Assembly (NCBI GenBank): GCA_001803205.1
Contig: MHBE01000062.1
Span: 1-51,311, forward strand
Origin: Lentisphaerae bacterium GWF2_38_69
GTDB lineage: Bacteria > Verrucomicrobiota > Lentisphaeria > Victivallales > GWF2-38-69
DNA length: 51,311 bases
Direction of reading: 5' to 3'
Both the position numbers and the translations under genes were made by a program. This document shows positions 17,502 through 26,524 of this stretch, in pieces (the stretch's first letter is position 1; every line of letters begins with the position of its first letter). Under the pieces are notes generated by a model. The model searched no databases. It worked only from the letters and a program-made list of their open reading frames with translations, and was not told the origin of the DNA.

Positions 17502-18137
17502 ATGTATCTTATAAAAAAATATAATAAATGGTCATTGAGCCAGAAGATTTACTGCGCAACTGCTTTCGGTTTCGCTTTAGGCATGTTTTTCGGGATAAGA
17601 TGCGAAGTGCTTAGTGCGTTTAACTCTGTGTTCATCAATTTTTTTCAGATTACTATCATTCCTTATATGATTTTCAGCATAATTAAGTCTATTGATTCTC
17701 TCTTTTATCTCTTCTTTATTTCAATGATAATATATCCGGTAATTATGAACAGATTTTACGGGATGAAGTATAGAAAATTTCTGGATTATTCGATTTCTGC
17801 AGGAATTGTTGCTTTTACTACCGGTAATGTATTTCTTGCACTTCCTGTAATATATGAACTTATGTATAAAGACGATTATTTAAAGAAATTATTATCGAGA
17901 GTAAATAATAATGATATTTTGAAAATGGTACAATTGGAAAACTATGACGCTTTTTATCTAGATCATAAAGTTGATGCATTGCTGACCACAGCCACGAAAA
18001 GATATGAATACTGGATAGAAGGCAAGACAGATGATATCGCTGTAGGCAGGCCTTGGTCTGTTCTTGACTGGCTTTTGGGCGAGAAGTACAAAATTAAAAA
18101 ATATGAACAGAAAACTATTCACTCACACGGATTCTAG
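17502..18137 (+). pseudogene. In-frame internally deleted fused symporter (copy 4, 211 residues)
   Basis: An open 211-codon frame made of collinear pieces of the approximately 755-residue transporters. The N-terminal two helices (SLSQKIYCATAFGFALGMFF...FFQITIIPYMIFSIIKSID) jump to FISMIIYP...RKFLDYSI...TTGNVFLALPVIYELMYK, then to LENYDAFYLDHKVDALLTTA, then to the C-terminal tail RYEYWIEGKT...GRPWSVLDWL. About 150 residues, then about 300 residues, then a shorter segment are missing, yet the frame is open throughout. It cannot form a symporter or a complete binding domain. Preserved frame could be chance or could mean a retained miniature protein. Confidence 0.65.
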
Positions 18138-18158
18138 ATTATAAAAAAGTAAAAAATT

Positions 18159-18917
18159 ATGCTGGCAAAAAGAATTATACCATGTTTGGATGTAACAGGC
18201 GGAAGAGTCGTTAAAGGAACTAATTTCATTAACCTTATTGATGCCGGAGATCCTGTTGAGTGTGCTGTGGAATACAACAGACAATCAGCCGATGAACTTG
18301 TTTTTCTTGATATCACTGCAACCAGCGATGGCAGAAAATCAATAGTTGATATAATAGCCAAGACTGCGGAAAAAGTTTTTATTCCTCTTACAGTCGGAGG
18401 AGGAGTAAGAACTATAGAGGATATGAGAACTATGCTTAATTCAGGAGCTGATAAAGTTTCTGTAAACAGTGCAGCGGTAGCAGATCCTTCGATAATTAAA
18501 GCAGGCGCGGGGAAATTCGGAAGCCAGTGTATTGTTTTGGCAATAGATGCCAAAAAAGCTCAAAACGGCAGATGGAAAGTCTATACCCATGGAGGAAGAA
18601 AAGAAACTGTTCTTGATGCGTTAGAGTGGGCTAAGTACTGCGTATCATTAGGAGCTGGAGAAATTCTTCTTACAAGTATGGATAAAGATGGAACAAAATC
18701 CGGTTATGATATAGAATTAACTAAAATTATATCTGAGTCGGTAAATGTGCCGGTAATTGCTTCAGGAGGAGCAGGGAGCCTTGAGCATATGTATGATGTG
18801 CTAAATGCAGGTAAAGCTGATGCGGTATTGGCAGCAAGTATTTTCCATTTTGGACAATTTACTATTCCTCAGGCTAAGCTTTTTCTAAAAAACAAACACA
18901 TTCCTGTCAGGATTTGA
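18159..18917 (+). CDS. hisF: Imidazole glycerol phosphate synthase cyclase subunit HisF
   Basis: Uses ammonia from HisH to convert PRFAR to imidazole glycerol phosphate and AICAR in histidine biosynthesis. The 252-residue TIM barrel has the catalytic aspartates in [15 protein letters not shown] (Asp11) and VLAIDAKK (about 128), plus the phosphate-binding loops TVGGGVR and ASGGAGS. Normal length. No other his genes are in the window, so histidine genes are dispersed. It starts 21 nt after the deleted symporter remnant with a weak ribosome-binding site and leads a short plus-strand run. Confidence 0.95.
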   Translation: MLAKRIIPCLDVTGGRVVKGTNFINLIDAGDPVECAVEYNRQSADELVFLDITATSDGRKSIVDIIAKTAEKVFIPLTVGGGVRTIEDMRTMLNSGADKVSVNSAAVADPSIIKAGAGKFGSQCIVLAIDAKKAQNGRWKVYTHGGRKETVLDALEWAKYCVSLGAGEILLTSMDKDGTKSGYDIELTKIISESVNVPVIASGGAGSLEHMYDVLNAGKADAVLAASIFHFGQFTIPQAKLFLKNKHIPVRI

Positions 18918-18930
18918 CAGAGCTGGATGA

Positions 18931-19965
18931 ATGAATGATAAAAAAGAAATAACTTTTGTTTCAAAGATCAGATCTCTGATTTGGCTTCTGGTCAAATACT
19001 TAATAGCTTTTTCCATTATAGGGTATTTGATTTTCAACAACTACCATTCATTTTTAAATGCTTTGGAAGAGATTGATTTATCATGGCTGATTTTTGCGAT
19101 GATAGGGTATTTCTTAATGATGGTTAGCCAGGCTTTGAGATGGTATATGCTCCTCAAAGTACAGGGCATAATGGTTTCCTTTTTTGAAACTTTTTCTCTT
19201 ACGATGCAGGGAGTCTTTTTTTCACTGGTTATTCCCGGGGGTGCAATAGGAGGAGATTTGGTAAGAACAACTTTCCTTGTCTCCAGAACTCCATCAGGCA
19301 ATAAGCTTGCAGCAACATCTACTGTGTTTATGGATAGGTTCATGGGGATGTTTGCCCAATTTTTATTTGCACTTATTTTTGCCGTTCCATTTATAGCATC
19401 ATTTGAAAGGATGGATAACACTTTGAAATATACTATTATTCTAATCCTAATTATAAGCGCGCTTGGCCTTGTTGCCGGTTTCTGTCTTGTTATTCACAGA
19501 AGGATTGAAAAGCTTCCGGGAATATCATTTTTAATCAAGTTTGCAGATAAGCTTACTAAAGGTTTTGTGACCAGAACATTTGAAATACTAGATGTCTATC
19601 ACAGTCAAAAGATGGTGATGATATATTGTGTTCTTATTAGTATGGTTATGACACAACTTCTTATGTCTTTTCTTCTTTTTCTTATCGCCAAGGGGATTCA
19701 CTGTGCAAATATAATAATTAATCCGTTAATTCTTTCAATTGCGCTTGGTAATACTGCAGGCCTTTTGCCAATTACACCGGGAGGCCTTGGCACGCGGGAT
19801 GCTGTTGTGAAGGCTACCCTTACTGCAGGCGGCTATTCTTCTGGCGATGCAGTCGCGATGCCGCTTCTTTTGTCAATAATAATGTTAGTTGTTTCAATTT
19901 CAGGTGGACTATTCTTTCTTTTCCACAAGAGAAGTAAAAGAGAATACAAGATTATCAAAGAATAA
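18931..19965 (+). CDS. UPF0104 / lysylphosphatidylglycerol synthase transmembrane-region family protein
   Basis: A 344-residue integral membrane protein with about eight hydrophobic segments. It shows the family signatures SLVIPGGAIGGDLVRTTFL (about 95-113), a Met-Asp-Arg-Phe-Met stretch (VFMDRFMGMFA) and LLPITPGGLGTRDAV (about 276-290). The family includes the membrane half of MprF and AglD-like proteins, thought to move or modify lipid-linked molecules. The exact substrate is unknown. It sits 13 nt after hisF and 32 nt before gmhB, and the gmhB neighbour suggests an envelope or LPS role. Confidence 0.85.
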   Translation: MNDKKEITFVSKIRSLIWLLVKYLIAFSIIGYLIFNNYHSFLNALEEIDLSWLIFAMIGYFLMMVSQALRWYMLLKVQGIMVSFFETFSLTMQGVFFSLVIPGGAIGGDLVRTTFLVSRTPSGNKLAATSTVFMDRFMGMFAQFLFALIFAVPFIASFERMDNTLKYTIILILIISALGLVAGFCLVIHRRIEKLPGISFLIKFADKLTKGFVTRTFEILDVYHSQKMVMIYCVLISMVMTQLLMSFLLFLIAKGIHCANIIINPLILSIALGNTAGLLPITPGGLGTRDAVVKATLTAGGYSSGDAVAMPLLLSIIMLVVSISGGLFFLFHKRSKREYKIIKE

Positions 19966-19997
19966 TGAAGCAGTTTCCATATATAATCTAGAAGTAT

Positions 19998-20573
19998 ATG
20001 ATTCTTAAGGAAAAAAATAAAGCTTGTTTTCTTGACAGAGACGGAGTTATAAATGTTGAAAAAAACTATGTGCACAGAGTTGAAGATTTAGTTGTTTATG
20101 ATGAAACATATAAGGCGATTGCCTTGCTCAGGGACAGAGGTTTTAAAGTCATTGTAATCACAAATCAGGGCGGTGTTGCCAAAGGCTATTACAAAGAACA
20201 GGATGTTTTTGCTGTCCATACAGAACTTGATAAACTTTTAGCAGCAAGGGATCTTTGTATTGATGCTTATTATTACTGTTTACATCATCCAGGCGGTATT
20301 ATAAAAAAGTACGCGATGGATTGTGACTGCAGAAAGCCGGCTCCAGGGATGATTCTGAGGGCAGCAAGGGATCTTAATATTGACCTTTCCAGCTCTTTTA
20401 TGGTTGGTGATAAAATGTCAGATATCAAGGCGTCCATAAATGCTGGCTGTTTAGGCATACTTGTAAAAACAGGCCATGGCTTTGAGCATATTGAATCTGC
20501 TGTCAAAAAAGGTATAATCATAAAAGAAAATATTCTGGATGCAGTCAGATATTTTATTGAAAATAAAATGTAG
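19998..20573 (+). CDS. gmhB: D-glycero-manno-heptose 1,7-bisphosphate 7-phosphatase-like HAD hydrolase
   Basis: Removes the 7-phosphate of heptose bisphosphate during ADP-heptose synthesis for LPS inner core. The 191-residue HAD-IIIA protein has motif I FLDRDGVIN (Asp nucleophile about 13), motif II VITNQGGVAKG, the zinc site CLHHPGG...CDCRKPAPGM and motif III MVGDKMSDIKA. Length fits GmhB. No ribosome-binding site stands out before ATG19998, but no better start exists. A related histidinol-phosphatase activity is possible, particularly with hisF upstream, though the zinc motif and length are typical of GmhB. Confidence 0.85.
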   Translation: MILKEKNKACFLDRDGVINVEKNYVHRVEDLVVYDETYKAIALLRDRGFKVIVITNQGGVAKGYYKEQDVFAVHTELDKLLAARDLCIDAYYYCLHHPGGIIKKYAMDCDCRKPAPGMILRAARDLNIDLSSSFMVGDKMSDIKASINAGCLGILVKTGHGFEHIESAVKKGIIIKENILDAVRYFIENKM

Positions 20574-20577
20574 TGTT

Positions 20578-20600
20578 CAACACTCGGCTAATTAGTGTTG
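20578..20600. terminator. Stem-loop after gmhB
   Basis: CAACACT at 20578-20584 pairs with AGTGTTG at 20594-20600 (7-bp stem, 9-nt loop), starting 4 nt after the gmhB stop. No T-tract follows, so it may act as an attenuator or mRNA-stabilising hairpin rather than a full terminator before glgA. Confidence 0.4.
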
Positions 20601-20648
20601 GTTCTGCCTAGTTAATAAAGCAATTTTCTATACATAAGGAAAAAGTTA

Positions 20649-22325
20649 ATGAAAGTTCTATATATTGCCGCAGAGTGCAAACCTTTTTCTAAGGCTGGTG
20701 GAGTTGCTGATGTGGCAGGCGAACTGCCTCCTGAGCTGAAGAAACAGGGTGTTGATATTGAGGTACTTACTCCTCTCTATAAATCTGTCGAAAGGCATCA
20801 TATAAAAGATTTTGGATTTAATTACAATGTATCATTTGAACACGAATCTGAGAAGATAAGTGTAAGTTATGGCGAGCTTGACGGGGTAAAAGTCAATTTC
20901 CTTGAAAATGAAAAATATTTTGGAGATAAATTTACAAGCATTCTAACATGCCATGCGTATATAGAATTATTGTCTAAAGCCATCAGGGAATCTTATTTTA
21001 ATTCTCCTAATAATCTTATGTGCGATATATCTGAAGTTAAGGAACTTCCTTCTTTGACATCTTTTTCTCAGCCATATGTGCATTCGAAGTATATTCCCTA
21101 CTACGATGATATAATAAGGTTCTCCTTTTTTTGCGCTTCATGTATAGAAATTATCAAAAGGATAAATCCTGATATTGTCCATATCAATGACTGGCCGCTG
21201 TGCTTCCTTTTTGGTTTTATGAAAATTGAAGGAATGACTCAAAAAAGAGTACTGACTATACACAATATAGCATACCAGGGGGTTATTGGGACAGGCGCTA
21301 TCTGGAGATGGGATATAGGCAGGATTTTGCAGAATGATTTAACCAGGAAAGATTTTCTTAATCCTCCTGAAGAGGACACTCAAAGAAGTGTAAATCCTCT
21401 TTCTCTTGGAATAAAACTTTCAGACATGATAAATACTGTTAGTCCTACTTACTGTAAAGAGATGATGTTGAGCGAAGTTCCTTCCAGATACTTTGAAGGG
21501 GGAAAGGGACTAGAAAAAGTCATAAGAGAAAAAAATCAAGTTACTAGAGTACACGGTATTCTGAATGGAATCAGATACAATAATGATACAACAGAGGCTG
21601 CTTTCAGGGAAAAAATGTTGGAAAAAACTGCTGCAAGGAAAGAAATAACCGGCAGATTTAAAAAGCCAAACAACATACTTTTTGGTTTTGTCGGCAGGGC
21701 AGTAGAACAGAAATTCCTTCTTCTTTCTGAAAAAATAGAGGGTAAAAGTGTATTAGAACACCTTCTGGCTATAGATGGAGTGAATATTATTATTCTTGCT
21801 TCCGGCACACCAGATTATGAGAATTTTCTTAAATCAATAAATAAGGATAATTTCGATGCAGTCCTGACTTTTAATCCTGATTTGGCTCATCAAATAATCT
21901 TAGGTTGTGATGTTTTTCTTATGCCCAGTTTGTTTGAGCCCTGCGGTATAACTCAAATGGAAGCTATGAGCAATGCAACTTTGCCTCTGATAAGAGAAAC
22001 GGGAGGGCTTAAAGACACGGTTAATTTATACAAGGAAGGAATAGGTTGCAAAACTGCAGATGGTTTTGGTTTTGATGGACAGTCAAAGGAAGAAGTTCTC
22101 AAGGGATTTATAAAGACTATAAAATTGGCCAGAAATCTTTATCTTAAAAAGAAAACAGTAATTAAGGCAATGCAGAAAAATGCTTTTTGCAAGAGATTCT
22201 TATGGGAAGACACTGCTAGAGAATATATCAGTAAGATTTATAAACCTCTTTTAACATCGACTGAAATCGAAATAAAAACTGCATCTGGGAAAAAAACGCC
22301 CAAAAAGAAGAAACTTGCACTATAG
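20649..22325 (+). CDS. glgA: Glycogen/starch synthase GlgA
   Basis: Glycosyltransferase family 5 enzyme extending alpha-1,4-glucan from ADP-glucose (or UDP-glucose). The 558-residue protein begins with CKPFSKAGGVADVAGELP, the nucleotide-sugar-binding KxGG motif, and has HINDWP, TIHNIAYQG and the C-terminal donor-site SLFEPCGITQMEAM. It is somewhat longer than the E. coli enzyme (477), with extra sequence in the N-terminal half and a basic tail (KKTPKKKK). A clear AAGGA ribosome-binding site lies 9-10 nt before ATG20649. It converges on tsaC with no gap. Confidence 0.92.
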   Translation: MKVLYIAAECKPFSKAGGVADVAGELPPELKKQGVDIEVLTPLYKSVERHHIKDFGFNYNVSFEHESEKISVSYGELDGVKVNFLENEKYFGDKFTSILTCHAYIELLSKAIRESYFNSPNNLMCDISEVKELPSLTSFSQPYVHSKYIPYYDDIIRFSFFCASCIEIIKRINPDIVHINDWPLCFLFGFMKIEGMTQKRVLTIHNIAYQGVIGTGAIWRWDIGRILQNDLTRKDFLNPPEEDTQRSVNPLSLGIKLSDMINTVSPTYCKEMMLSEVPSRYFEGGKGLEKVIREKNQVTRVHGILNGIRYNNDTTEAAFREKMLEKTAARKEITGRFKKPNNILFGFVGRAVEQKFLLLSEKIEGKSVLEHLLAIDGVNIIILASGTPDYENFLKSINKDNFDAVLTFNPDLAHQIILGCDVFLMPSLFEPCGITQMEAMSNATLPLIRETGGLKDTVNLYKEGIGCKTADGFGFDGQSKEEVLKGFIKTIKLARNLYLKKKTVIKAMQKNAFCKRFLWEDTAREYISKIYKPLLTSTEIEIKTASGKKTPKKKKLAL

Positions 22326-23273
22326 TTAATTCGAATATCTGTAAGAGGCTTTTCTGAGTTTGTCCATTATAGCTAAACCAATGCCTGATTCAGGTACTTT
22401 TTCTGCGACTATGTAATCAATGTCTGACTCTTCAAGTCTGTGAAGAGCTCCAAATAGGTTTGCAGCTGCCTCTTTTAGATCCCCTTTTCCCGAAAGAATC
22501 TCTACAGATTTATATTTTTCACTGTCAGCTCCTGTGAAAGATATTAGTCCGGCATTGCTTTTATTTAATGGAATCTCATATTCTCCAAGGATATAAATAG
22601 GCTTAATCGGGCTGTAATGAGATTTCAGGAGGCCCGGAGAAGATAACCCCTTATTTTTATCGATATGGCTGGAGCAGGGGAGAACTTTTTCCAAATCTTC
22701 TCTTGTTATTATTCCCTGCCGGAGAATAAGAAATCCGTCTTCTTTTAAACTTATAACAGTTGATTCTATTCCTACGCTGGTTGACCCGCCGTCAAGAATA
22801 CATGGAAGGAATGGCAGCTGTTTTCTTACATGCTCGGCTTTTGTAGGGCTCAACTGCCCGAATTTGTTTGCGCTTGGTGCCGCTATCGGGCAATCTGACA
22901 TTTTTATAAGATTAAGGGCAATATTGTTTGCAGGCATTCTGATTGCGACATTAGGCAAACCTGAGGTAATTATGTCAGGGACTATATTTTTTTTAGGCAT
23001 GACAATAGTAAGAGGTCCCGGCCAGAATTTATCAGTAAGTTTATATATTCTTTCGTCTATTACAGATATCAGCCTGGTCAAATCTTCGATAACGGCTATA
23101 TGGACAATCAGAGGATCGAATGAGGGTCTGGCTTTTGCTTCAAAAATTTTTGCAACAGCTACTGGGTCAAGCGCGTTTGCTCCAAGACCGTAAACTGTTT
23201 CAGTGGGAAATGCTACCAGCCCACCATGCCTGATAATCTCTGCCGCTCTTTCTATTTCTTTTAAATTCATCAC
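22326..23273 (-). CDS. tsaC: L-threonylcarbamoyladenylate synthase (TsaC/Sua5 family)
   Basis: Makes threonylcarbamoyl-AMP for t6A37 modification of ANN-decoding tRNAs. The 315-residue protein has the YrdC core (GGLVAFPTETVYGLGANA at about 18-35, AKARPSFDPLIVH, and PIAAPSANKFGQLSPT) and a C-terminal Sua5 domain beginning around GLSSPGLLKSHYSPI. It is therefore the long Sua5/YwlC type. It starts 6 nt after the comM stop, in the same transcript. Confidence 0.93.
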   Translation of the reverse strand: MMNLKEIERAAEIIRHGGLVAFPTETVYGLGANALDPVAVAKIFEAKARPSFDPLIVHIAVIEDLTRLISVIDERIYKLTDKFWPGPLTIVMPKKNIVPDIITSGLPNVAIRMPANNIALNLIKMSDCPIAAPSANKFGQLSPTKAEHVRKQLPFLPCILDGGSTSVGIESTVISLKEDGFLILRQGIITREDLEKVLPCSSHIDKNKGLSSPGLLKSHYSPIKPIYILGEYEIPLNKSNAGLISFTGADSEKYKSVEILSGKGDLKEAAANLFGALHRLEESDIDYIVAEKVPESGIGLAIMDKLRKASYRYSN

Positions 23274-23279
23274 CGTTGT

Positions 23280-24830
23280 TTACCATATTCTTTTATCAAG
23301 TGATCTATACTGAACAGCTTCGCAGATATGATTGAGCTGGATTGATTGGCTATTTTCCAGGTCAGCTATGGTTCTGGCTACTTTTAGAATTTTATCGAAT
23401 GCTCTGGCGCTCAACTGCAGTTCGCTGATTGACTGTTTCAAATAATTTGCGCTTTCAGAATCAAGAGTGCAGAAAGTTTGAATTTCTGATGCTTCCATCT
23501 GGGCGTTAGAAAACTTTTTGCGTTTTTCAAGCCGTTTAAATTGAATTTCTCTGGCCGAAATCACTCTCTTCCTTATTTCTGCAGATGACTCTCCGGCAGG
23601 AGCTTTTAGAAGTTCATGTTCGCTTAATGGAGAAACTTCAATATGTATATCTATTCTATCCAATAGAGGACCGGAAATCTTCCTTCTATAACGCATTACA
23701 TCAGAAGTAGAACATCTGCATTCTCTCTGGGAACTCCCATAATGGCCGCAAGGGCAGGGATTCATGGCTGCTACAAGCATAAATCTAGCAGGGTAGGTGC
23801 ATGATCCTGAAGATCTGGATATTGTGACATTCCCATTCTCCATAGGCTGTCTTAGAACTTCAAGCACATTTCTTTTGTATTCAGGGAATTCATCCAGGAA
23901 GAGTACTCCATGATGGGCAAGTGAAATTTCACCCGGAGATGGATTGCTCTGCCCTCCGCCGAGAAGACCTGCGTCTGAAATAGTGTGATGGGGAGCTCTG
24001 AAAGGGCGGTTCTTTAAAATAGGCATGTGTTCTGGGAGTAATCCCATTATGCTGTGAGTTTTTGTAACTTCCAATGCCTCAGCAAGGTGAAGTGAAGGCA
24101 GTATCCCGGGTATTCTTTTAGCCAACATTGATTTGCCGGAACCCGGAGAGCCTATCATAAGAACATTGTGCCCGCCTGCCGCTGCAATTTCCAGAGCTCT
24201 TTTTACATAGAACTGGCCTTTAACTTCAGAAAAATCAGGAAAATTTTCAGGAAAAATATCTGAATTGAAATATACGGAATGATCAACTCTGGTTGGAATT
24301 ATATCTTTTTTACCGGAAAGGAAGTCATAGGCCTCTTTTAAATGGGATATTCCGTAAACCGGAAGTTTGCCTGAAGCTATTGCTGCTTCTTCAGCATTGC
24401 CGGATGGAACCATTATAAAAGCAATGTCTTCCTTTTCCGAAGCCATCATTGCTATAGAAAGTATTCCTTTTACGGAGCGTATGGAACCGTCGAGAGCAAG
24501 TTCGCCAAGAATCAAACCGCACTTTACTTTATCTCCTTTTAGCGTGCCGTTGGCATGCAGCATGCCCAGAGCTATAGGAAGATCAAAGGAAGCCCCCTCT
24601 TTTTTTATGTCTGCAGGAGCGAGGTTCACAATTGTTTTTCCAAAAGGATAGGCAAGTCCTGAAGATTCAATTGCCGATTGAACCCTGTCTCTGGATTCTT
24701 TTACAGCGCTGTCAGGCAAACCTACTATATTTACATAGGACTCCTTTCCTGCTAAAGTGGCATTTACTTCTATGCCGACGATGTAGGCATCTATACCTGA
24801 AACAGCTCCGGATGTAACTGCAGAAAGCAT
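23280..24830 (-). CDS. comM: YifB/ComM-family Mg-chelatase-like AAA+ ATPase
   Basis: ComM is a hexameric helicase promoting branch migration during natural transformation. The 516-residue protein has the N-terminal ChlI domain (IVNLAPADIKKEG...FDLPIALG), Walker A GSPGSGKSMLAKR (about 226), RAPHHTISDAGLLGG, Walker B LFLDEFPEY, a zinc-like CPCGHYGSSQRECRC cluster and the C-terminal Mg-chelatase helical domain. Full length. Its place downstream of two pilus retraction ATPases fits a DNA-uptake connection. It lies 9 nt after the lipoprotein gene. Confidence 0.92.
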   Translation of the reverse strand: MLSAVTSGAVSGIDAYIVGIEVNATLAGKESYVNIVGLPDSAVKESRDRVQSAIESSGLAYPFGKTIVNLAPADIKKEGASFDLPIALGMLHANGTLKGDKVKCGLILGELALDGSIRSVKGILSIAMMASEKEDIAFIMVPSGNAEEAAIASGKLPVYGISHLKEAYDFLSGKKDIIPTRVDHSVYFNSDIFPENFPDFSEVKGQFYVKRALEIAAAGGHNVLMIGSPGSGKSMLAKRIPGILPSLHLAEALEVTKTHSIMGLLPEHMPILKNRPFRAPHHTISDAGLLGGGQSNPSPGEISLAHHGVLFLDEFPEYKRNVLEVLRQPMENGNVTISRSSGSCTYPARFMLVAAMNPCPCGHYGSSQRECRCSTSDVMRYRRKISGPLLDRIDIHIEVSPLSEHELLKAPAGESSAEIRKRVISAREIQFKRLEKRKKFSNAQMEASEIQTFCTLDSESANYLKQSISELQLSARAFDKILKVARTIADLENSQSIQLNHICEAVQYRSLDKRIW

Positions 24831-24839
24831 GGCGATTTA

Positions 24840-25388
24840 TCAAAGATCCTCCGTGTCATCGTTTTTATGAAAGTGTTCATAGTTAGGTTCTGCATATTTT
24901 ACAAGGGCATCAGCTATTTCTTTGGGCAGATATGCATCTATTATTACTTCTGAATAATCATCAAATTTAGTATCTTCAGCTTTTTTAAACTCAATAGTCT
25001 TGTAATAGACCCCGTCTATAGAAAGCCCCCATGGCGGGTGTATTTTCTCATTGCATAATCTCATTGCAATCATAGAACCTTGCTTATCAAGCGAAAGTTG
25101 CAAGTTTACCTTATCAGGATCTGCCGTGGGGAGAACTGTGATTTTCTTGATAGACTTAGAGTTGAATTCATAGTGCTTTCTAACCCAGACTGTTTCTCCA
25201 TTGAATGTGGGAATTTCCTTTTCTCCAATCGAAGCCCTGGGATATTTGATCATTTGATTGACTGAAAGAGTCCATTTGGGCAGATCCATCATATTTATAT
25301 CGCCTTGCATATCCAAAGTTTTGCATGACACAAGGAGTAGAACTGCCATAGCTGAAAGAAATATTTTGTAATAGACTCTATTAATCAT
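24840..25388 (-). CDS. Predicted lipoprotein of unknown function
   Basis: A 182-residue protein with a signal peptide and lipobox (AVLLLVSC, Cys about 22). The mature part is soluble and alternates beta-type strands; no known domain was recognised. It sits 81 nt after pilT and 9 nt before comM on the same strand, so it may serve the envelope or pilus, but only position supports this. Confidence 0.7.
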   Translation of the reverse strand: MINRVYYKIFLSAMAVLLLVSCKTLDMQGDINMMDLPKWTLSVNQMIKYPRASIGEKEIPTFNGETVWVRKHYEFNSKSIKKITVLPTADPDKVNLQLSLDKQGSMIAMRLCNEKIHPPWGLSIDGVYYKTIEFKKAEDTKFDDYSEVIIDAYLPKEIADALVKYAEPNYEHFHKNDDTEDL

Positions 25389-25469
25389 TTTGTCTTCTTC
25401 CTTATAAAAATGTTATTTCCTGAAATATAGATAATTTGATTTTTAAACAGTACAATGAAATTATAAAAG

Positions 25470-26513
25470 TTAAGCAAAGTTTTTTTTATCCTGTGCTTTG
25501 GATAAAGCTTCCTCTCTGGAAATTATGCCTTTATTTAAAAGAGTTTTAATGGTTTGATCCATCGAACACATTCCCATAGCAGTATTGTTTTCAATGATTG
25601 TTCTGATGTTTGAAGTTTGTCCTTCTCTTATGGTATTAGGAAGAGCTTCGGTCCACATAAGAACTTCGTGAACAGCTGCTCTGCTTTTCTTGTCAGCAGT
25701 TTTGCAAAGAAGCTGGGATACAATTCCCTGTATAGCTTCTGAAAGCATTACTTTAATTTGAGGCTGTTCATCAGCAGGAAAGACATCGATTATTCTGTCG
25801 ATGGTTTTTGGGGCATTATTTGTATGAAGAGTCGCAAAGACCAACACTCCCATTGCCGCTGTAGTAAGAGCCAGTCTTATGGTTTCCAGGTCTCTCATTT
25901 CTCCGAGCAGAATTATATCCGGGTCGGATTTCATAGCAGATCTCATTGCTTCGGCGAAAGTTCTTGCATGTATGCCTACTTCCATATGCTCGATTGTTGA
26001 TTTCTTATTCTGATGTACAAACTCTATAGGATCTTCAATTGTTATTATATGTTTTGAATAGTTTTTATTGATATAGTCAATCATTGCGGCCATTGTCGTG
26101 GATTTACCGCTTCCCGTAGGACCTGTTACTAGAACCAAACCGCTTGGAGTTTGGGAAATTCTGGAAAGGACTTCAGGAAGTTTGAGGTCTTCCACTGACA
26201 ATATTTTTGAAGGTATGAGCCTGAATATGGCTCCCATACCATTAATATTATACAAAAAATTACTTCTGAATCTTGCCACACCTGGAATTTCATAGGCAAA
26301 GTCAAGATCCTTCTTTTCCATAAAAAGTTTCCATTTCTCTTCAGGGCATATCTCTTTGAGCATGCTTAGCATAAGATCCTTATCTATTACATCTTCTGTA
26401 ATAGCAACTAAATCTCCTCTGATCCTTATTTTTGCTCGCTGGCTTACCATAAGATGCAAGTCAGACCCTCCCATAGTCGATACGCTAGTCAAAAGTTCAT
26501 CAATAAGAGACAT
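25470..26513 (-). CDS. pilT: Type IV pilus retraction ATPase PilT
   Basis: Cytoplasmic hexameric ATPase that depolymerises type IV pili. The 347-residue protein has the N-terminal PAS-like domain (GGSDLHLMVSQRAKIRIRG), Walker A GPTGSGKSTTM (about 131), the Asp box TIEDPIEF, Walker B region PDIILLGEMRDLET, the His box FATLHTNNA and a C-terminal VHEVLMWTEALPNTIREGQ. All catalytic boxes are present. It starts 11 nt after the neighbouring PilT-like gene. No pilin or assembly genes are in the window. Confidence 0.93.
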   Translation of the reverse strand: MSLIDELLTSVSTMGGSDLHLMVSQRAKIRIRGDLVAITEDVIDKDLMLSMLKEICPEEKWKLFMEKKDLDFAYEIPGVARFRSNFLYNINGMGAIFRLIPSKILSVEDLKLPEVLSRISQTPSGLVLVTGPTGSGKSTTMAAMIDYINKNYSKHIITIEDPIEFVHQNKKSTIEHMEVGIHARTFAEAMRSAMKSDPDIILLGEMRDLETIRLALTTAAMGVLVFATLHTNNAPKTIDRIIDVFPADEQPQIKVMLSEAIQGIVSQLLCKTADKKSRAAVHEVLMWTEALPNTIREGQTSNIRTIIENNTAMGMCSMDQTIKTLLNKGIISREEALSKAQDKKNFA

Positions 26514-26524
26514 AATTAGAATTC

